Below, one piece after another: positions 61,151-64,000 of a stretch of 64,000 nucleotides of DNA (its first letter is position 1; each line of letters begins with the position of its first letter). This DNA comes from Flavobacterium silvaticum (GTDB lineage: Bacteria > Bacteroidota > Bacteroidia > Flavobacteriales > Flavobacteriaceae): positions 494,145-558,144 of the forward strand of contig NZ_JAAMPU010000108.1 of assembly GCF_012911565.1 (NCBI RefSeq). Reading direction: 5' to 3'. The notes under the pieces were generated by a model. It had not been told where the DNA came from and searched no databases. It was given only the letters and a program-made list of their open reading frames with translations. A program made the translations under genes and the position numbers.

Positions 61151-62821
61151 ATGGCAACAGTTGTAACAATGCCGCGCCTTAGCGATACGATGACCGAAGG
61201 AACTGTGGCAACCTGGCTTAAAAAAGTCGGGGACAAAATTTCCGAAGGTGATATTCTTGCAGAGATCGAAACGGATAAAGCGACTATGGAATTCGAATCT
61301 TTCAATGCCGGTACGCTTTTGCATATTGGAATTGAAGCGGGACAAACGGCTCCTGTTGATTCTCTTTTGGCTATCATCGGAAACGAAGGCGAAGATATTT
61401 CCGGATTATTGAAAGGCGATGCTCCGGCGAAATCTGAAGATAAAAAAGAAGAAGCTCCAAAAGAAGCTGACCAAGCCGTAACGAAACCTGCCGCAGAAGC
61501 AGCCCCTAAAAAAGAAACTGCATCAGCTGAACTTCCCGCCGGAGTTACCGTAGTTACAATGCCGCGCCTGTCGGATACAATGACAGACGGAACTGTAGCA
61601 ACCTGGCTTAAAAAGGTTGGAGATAAGGTTTCCGAAGGTGATATTCTCGCTGAAATCGAAACCGATAAAGCGACCATGGAGTTTGAATCATTCAACTCCG
61701 GAACGCTACTTTTTGTCGGAATCAAGGAAGGTGAAACTGCTCCTGTAGACAGTTTGCTAGCCATAATCGGTCCGGAAGGAACAGATGTTAGCGGTGTGGC
61801 TGCAAATTTTGTAAAAGGTGGTGCCGCTCCTGCAGCTTCATCTGAAAAAGCAGAGACAGAATCTGAAAAACCAGCTGATCCTGAAAAGAAAGAAGAACAA
61901 CCGGTCGAAGTAGTATCTGACGGAAAACGCATTTTCATTTCTCCGCTAGCCAAAAAAATGGCAGAAGACAAAGGAATCAACATTTCACAAGTCAAAGGTT
62001 CAGGTGAAAACGGACGCATCGTAAAAGCCGATATCGAGAACTTCAAACCTGTCGCAGCTCCACAACAAGCTACTGCAACCAGTGAAGCTAAATCTGAGCT
62101 TGCAGCTCCTGCCGTCAAACCATTTGTTCCAGCCGGAGAAACCTATACTGAAGAAGTCAAGAATTCGCAAATGCGCAAGACCATCGCGCGCCGTTTGTCT
62201 GAGTCCAAATTCACGGCTCCGCATTATTACCTGACCATTGAACTGGATATGGACAATGCGATTGCTTCAAGAAATTCCATTAATTCAATACCAAACACCA
62301 AAGTTTCATTCAACGATATGGTAATCAAGGCTTGTGCAATGGCGTTGAAGAAACATCCGAAAGTAAATTCAACATGGAAAGACGACGTGACTTTGATACA
62401 CCATCATGTTCATATTGGAGTTGCTGTTGCTGTTGAAGACGGATTGCTTGTTCCGGTTTTGAAGTTCGCAGATCAATTGAGCCTGACTCAAATTGGAACC
62501 AACGTCAAAGATGTTGCAGGTCGTGCGAAAACCAAAAAACTACAGCCTGCCGAAATGGAAGGAAGTACGTTTACGGTTTCCAATCTTGGAATGTTTGGAA
62601 TCTCTGAATTCACTTCGATTATCAACCAACCAAACTCCGCAATTCTTTCTGTTGGAGCCATCGTTGAGCAACCGGTGGTTAAAAACGGACAGATTGTTGT
62701 CGGAAATGTAATGAAAGTGACTTTGGCTTGTGATCATCGTACAGTAGATGGTGCTACAGGTTCTGAATTCTTACAGACATTGCGTCAATACTTGGAGAAT
62801 CCTGTTACCATGCTGGCATAA
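61151..62821 (+). CDS. pdhC: Dihydrolipoamide acetyltransferase, E2 of pyruvate dehydrogenase
   Basis: 556 residues. Two lipoyl domains (about 1-80 and 130-210, both with IETDKATMEFESFN, the Lys being lipoylated) are joined by Ala/Lys/Glu/Pro-rich linkers to a peripheral subunit-binding domain (ISPLAKKMAEDKGINISQVK) and a catalytic core ending in CDHRTVDGATGSEF. The enzyme moves the acetyl group to CoA. The two lipoyl segments are also very similar at DNA level. It is the last gene of the unit. Confidence 0.97.
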   Translation: MATVVTMPRLSDTMTEGTVATWLKKVGDKISEGDILAEIETDKATMEFESFNAGTLLHIGIEAGQTAPVDSLLAIIGNEGEDISGLLKGDAPAKSEDKKEEAPKEADQAVTKPAAEAAPKKETASAELPAGVTVVTMPRLSDTMTDGTVATWLKKVGDKVSEGDILAEIETDKATMEFESFNSGTLLFVGIKEGETAPVDSLLAIIGPEGTDVSGVAANFVKGGAAPAASSEKAETESEKPADPEKKEEQPVEVVSDGKRIFISPLAKKMAEDKGINISQVKGSGENGRIVKADIENFKPVAAPQQATATSEAKSELAAPAVKPFVPAGETYTEEVKNSQMRKTIARRLSESKFTAPHYYLTIELDMDNAIASRNSINSIPNTKVSFNDMVIKACAMALKKHPKVNSTWKDDVTLIHHHVHIGVAVAVEDGLLVPVLKFADQLSLTQIGTNVKDVAGRAKTKKLQPAEMEGSTFTVSNLGMFGISEFTSIINQPNSAILSVGAIVEQPVVKNGQIVVGNVMKVTLACDHRTVDGATGSEFLQTLRQYLENPVTMLA

Positions 62822-62840
62822 TTGACCAGCCGATAAATAA

Positions 62841-62876
62841 AAAATCCCGCTCATAAAAGAACGGGATTTTTTTTAT
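62841..62876 (+). terminator. Terminator of pdhC, usable in both directions
   Basis: Arms AAAATCCCG (62841-62849) and CGGGATTTT (62862-62870) are flanked by A- and T-rich runs, so it can serve both pdhC and the convergent minus-strand gene. Confidence 0.8.
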
Positions 62877-62893
62877 TATACAGATTCGAAGAC

Positions 62894-63217
62894 TTACTGT
62901 TCACAAACAATAAACATTCCGTCTCGCTTAATCGTTACAGTTTTTACCGTTATAGTGGTTGTAGTAACTACTTCCGGTTTATCCGGCGGAGTTATTGCTT
63001 CCACCGGAACCGTAAGTGGTGCCTTTGCTTTTACCTTGATAACCGGTTTCGCTTTAGTAGCTTTAGCAGGTTTATCGGTCGAAGCAAATAAGAATTGTTG
63101 TGCCTGAGCCAGTATCTTTTCTGTAATACTGAATAACACCGACGGCTTAGGAATATGATTCGAATATCCCGCAACCGATACCATTAAAAAAACAATAAGT
63201 AAAATTCTTGCTTTCAT
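62894..63217 (-). CDS. Small secreted protein, function unknown
   Basis: 107 residues with a signal peptide (MKARILLIVFLMVSVAGYSN). The mature part has a Lys/Ala/Pro-rich middle (about 48-75) and a Thr/Val-rich end (VVTTTTITVKTVTIKRDGMF) with no domain I recognise. A full -7 element (TATATTTG on the minus strand, 63235-63242) supports real expression, and it has the bidirectional terminator at its 3' end. No functional link to the neighbours is apparent. Confidence 0.65.
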   Translation of the reverse strand: MKARILLIVFLMVSVAGYSNHIPKPSVLFSITEKILAQAQQFLFASTDKPAKATKAKPVIKVKAKAPLTVPVEAITPPDKPEVVTTTTITVKTVTIKRDGMFIVCEQ

Positions 63218-63234
63218 TTGATTGATAATTGTTT

Positions 63235-63242
63235 CAAATATA
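63235..63242 (-). promoter_or_regulatory. Promoter -7 element of the small secreted protein gene
   Basis: The minus strand reads TATATTTG, a full match to TAnnTTTG, 17 bases before the ATG. Confidence 0.55.
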
Positions 63243-63334
63243 GAAAATTATGTGAAGGCAGACTGTTAATTAGCGATATTTTAGATGGGCGTGCCGTCGG
63301 CCACGACCTTCACACAAAAACCACCTGCTGCGCG

Positions 63335-63473
63335 GCCGCCATCGCGCTGCCCGCTGTATCCCTTGCCGTTCCACCGGGTTTTGGTTCGGCCCGGCGTGGC
63401 TTCCGGTGGTCGCCCCGCCAAACCGGCAAAACCAGGGCGCTACGTCTGCGGGGATGCCGCTTACATCGCTCAC
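63335..63473. repeat. Dispersed hairpin repeat element, copy B
   Basis: Same orientation and layout as copy A at 11262-11395. The loop core at 63397-63416 matches 11318-11337 at 19 of 20 bases; CTGCGGGG and CGCTTACATC also correspond to CTGCGGGG and CGCTTCCATC. The outer arms GGTTTTG/CAAAACC (63377-63383 and 63427-63433) differ in sequence from those of copy A but keep pairing, so the stem, not its sequence, is conserved. Confidence 0.65.
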
Positions 63474-63733
63474 GCATACTTCATAAAGAACTTCCCTTTC
63501 TTCAAAGACCCAAAAAGTAAGCCGCCCGATGTGGCCATTCCGATTCCCAAGCACATTTTGGTAACACCCAGATCATCCCTTCCAACGGGGTGGGTTCTTT
63601 CCGTTTCACCAAAATCAGCCAATCATGGGGGCTGTGTCTTATCCCCTTGCGCAGGCGCCTCCGTAAAACACGTCCAAAACAACTCCTTAGCGCCTTCGTG
63701 TCGGAACCGGGCCCAAGCGAACCGCCGCAAAAC

Positions 63734-63761
63734 AAAAAACCCCGTCCGAAGGACAGGGTTT
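63734..63761 (-). terminator. Second minus-strand terminator downstream of 5S rRNA
   Basis: Arms AAACCC-GTCC/GGAC-GGGTTT with one C-A mismatch (63737-63761) are followed on the minus strand by TTTTTTG. It lies about 90 bases beyond the first rRNA terminator. Confidence 0.65.
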
Positions 63762-63840
63762 CCAAAAAAAAGGCAGCGGCCCGGGCCGCAGGCGAATTGG
63801 CGAAGCACACCAGGGCTTGCCCCGACTGCGCCGCACCTGT

Positions 63841-63875
63841 AAAAAAAAAGAACCCGTTCTTTCCAGAACGGGTTC
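63841..63875 (-). terminator. rRNA operon terminator
   Basis: 11-bp arms GAACCCGTTCT/AGAACGGGTTC (63850-63860 and 63865-63875) with a 4-base loop are followed on the minus strand by nine T. It lies just after the 5S gene. Confidence 0.88.
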
Positions 63876-63884
63876 CAATAAAAA

Positions 63885-63990
63885 AAGGCAGCGACATACT
63901 CTCCCACAAATTGCAGTACCATCTGCGCAGGCGGGCTTAACTTCTCTGTTCGGGATGGGAAGAGGTGAGCCCCGCCGCAATAACCACCTT
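63885..63990 (-). rRNA. 5S ribosomal RNA
   Basis: The minus strand reads AAGGTGGTTATTGCGGCGGG at the 5' end and GGGAGAGTATGTCGCTGCCT near the 3' end, with the conserved CCCATCCCGAACAGAGAAGT in between. Its ends pair as helix I (AAGGTGGT with GCTGCCTT, including G-T pairs). Length about 106; the ends may be off by a few bases. 23S and 16S should lie further to the right, outside the window. Confidence 0.93.
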
Positions 63991-64000
63991 AAGTCGTTAC

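Larger units (their letters stand above)
63250..63884. other. GC-rich non-coding stretch downstream of the rRNA operon
   Basis: About 630 bases that are visibly richer in G+C than the rest of the window. Reading frames cross it on both strands but none begins with a plausible N-terminus, resembles a known family or respects the terminators inside it. Contents: repeat copy B (63335-63473), two minus-strand terminators (63734-63761 and 63841-63875), and otherwise nothing I can assign. Confidence 0.6.

Noticed and set aside
61151..61790. Large direct repeat resembling a duplicated mobile segment
   Set aside because: Both copies are in-frame lipoyl domains of pdhC, a normal feature of E2 proteins.
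61135..62118. Long open frame (327 codons) on the minus strand
   Set aside because: It lies wholly antisense to pdhC, is extremely Ser/Ala-rich and reflects the codon use of the lipoyl linkers; no start signal or family character.
63285..63980. Several overlapping open frames of 94-185 codons in the GC-rich end region
   Set aside because: They run through terminators, the repeat and the 5S gene on both strands; high GC alone keeps these frames open.
1..64000. Insertion sequences, integrases, phage genes, toxin-antitoxin or defence systems
   Set aside because: None of the reading frames shows transposase, recombinase, phage structural, restriction or Cas motifs; the gene content is mostly housekeeping and surface functions.

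Overview
The window comes from a member of the Flavobacteriaceae (Bacteroidota), most likely Flavobacterium or a close relative. Four things point there: gliding and type IX secretion genes (gldJ, porU, porV) together with four T9SS cargo proteins; a SusC/SusD glycan-uptake locus; many promoters with the Bacteroidota -7 element TAnnTTTG and no visible Shine-Dalgarno sequences; and the gene families present. Genes lie on both strands, tightly packed, with several 4-base overlaps. I see no insertion sequence, prophage, integrase or CRISPR array.

Layout, left to right. 1-6.7 kb: end of an M3 metallopeptidase gene; a GbsR/MarR-type regulator with two small paralogous membrane proteins, where the regulator gene and the first membrane gene are preceded by nearly identical 18-bp operator-like sites; a PAS-LuxR regulator; a secreted M43-type metalloprotease; two membrane proteins. 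6.8-11.2 kb: glycine decarboxylase gcvP, a truncated globin, a KAS III-type thiolase-fold enzyme. 11.4-16 kb: a probable surface-glycan group (methyltransferase, acetyltransferase, polysaccharide deacetylase, glycosyltransferase) interrupted by a secreted LamG protein. 16-18.5 kb: NAD(P)-binding protein and an MlaE/MlaF-type lipid transporter pair. 18.5-27.4 kb, minus strand: SDR, SprT-like protein, mannose-1-phosphate guanylyltransferase and two large tandem paralogous adhesin-like proteins. 27.5-31.5 kb: a gene-less stretch with a probable small RNA or leader, then a sigma54-type response regulator facing a hybrid kinase. 31.6-39 kb: DUF4397-like lipoprotein, acyl-CoA dehydrogenase, anmK, an amino-acid dehydrogenase, a TonB-like protein, folC, tRNA-Val, a YiiX-like lipoprotein.

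39.1-51 kb is a polysaccharide utilization locus: GH5, GH30, a surface lipoprotein, SusD and SusC on the minus strand, with a divergent propeller/Y_Y_Y/LuxR regulator. A beta-glucan (possibly beta-1,6-linked) is the likeliest substrate. 51-59.5 kb holds murF, gldJ, porU and porV, the core of gliding and T9SS cargo maturation; the M43 protease, LamG protein and two adhesins are probable clients of this machinery. 59.5-62.8 kb: cytidine deaminase and pyruvate dehydrogenase E1-alpha and E2 (no E1-beta here). The window ends in a GC-rich non-coding stretch and the 5S rRNA of an rRNA operon that enters from the right on the minus strand.

The observations I rate highest are the candidate small RNA/leader at about 27.5-27.7 kb beside the sigma54-type regulator; the paired 18-bp operators of the GbsR regulator; a dispersed hairpin repeat present at 11.3 kb and 63.4 kb; three probable leaderless transcripts; and three places where a terminator hairpin sits directly against the next start codon.
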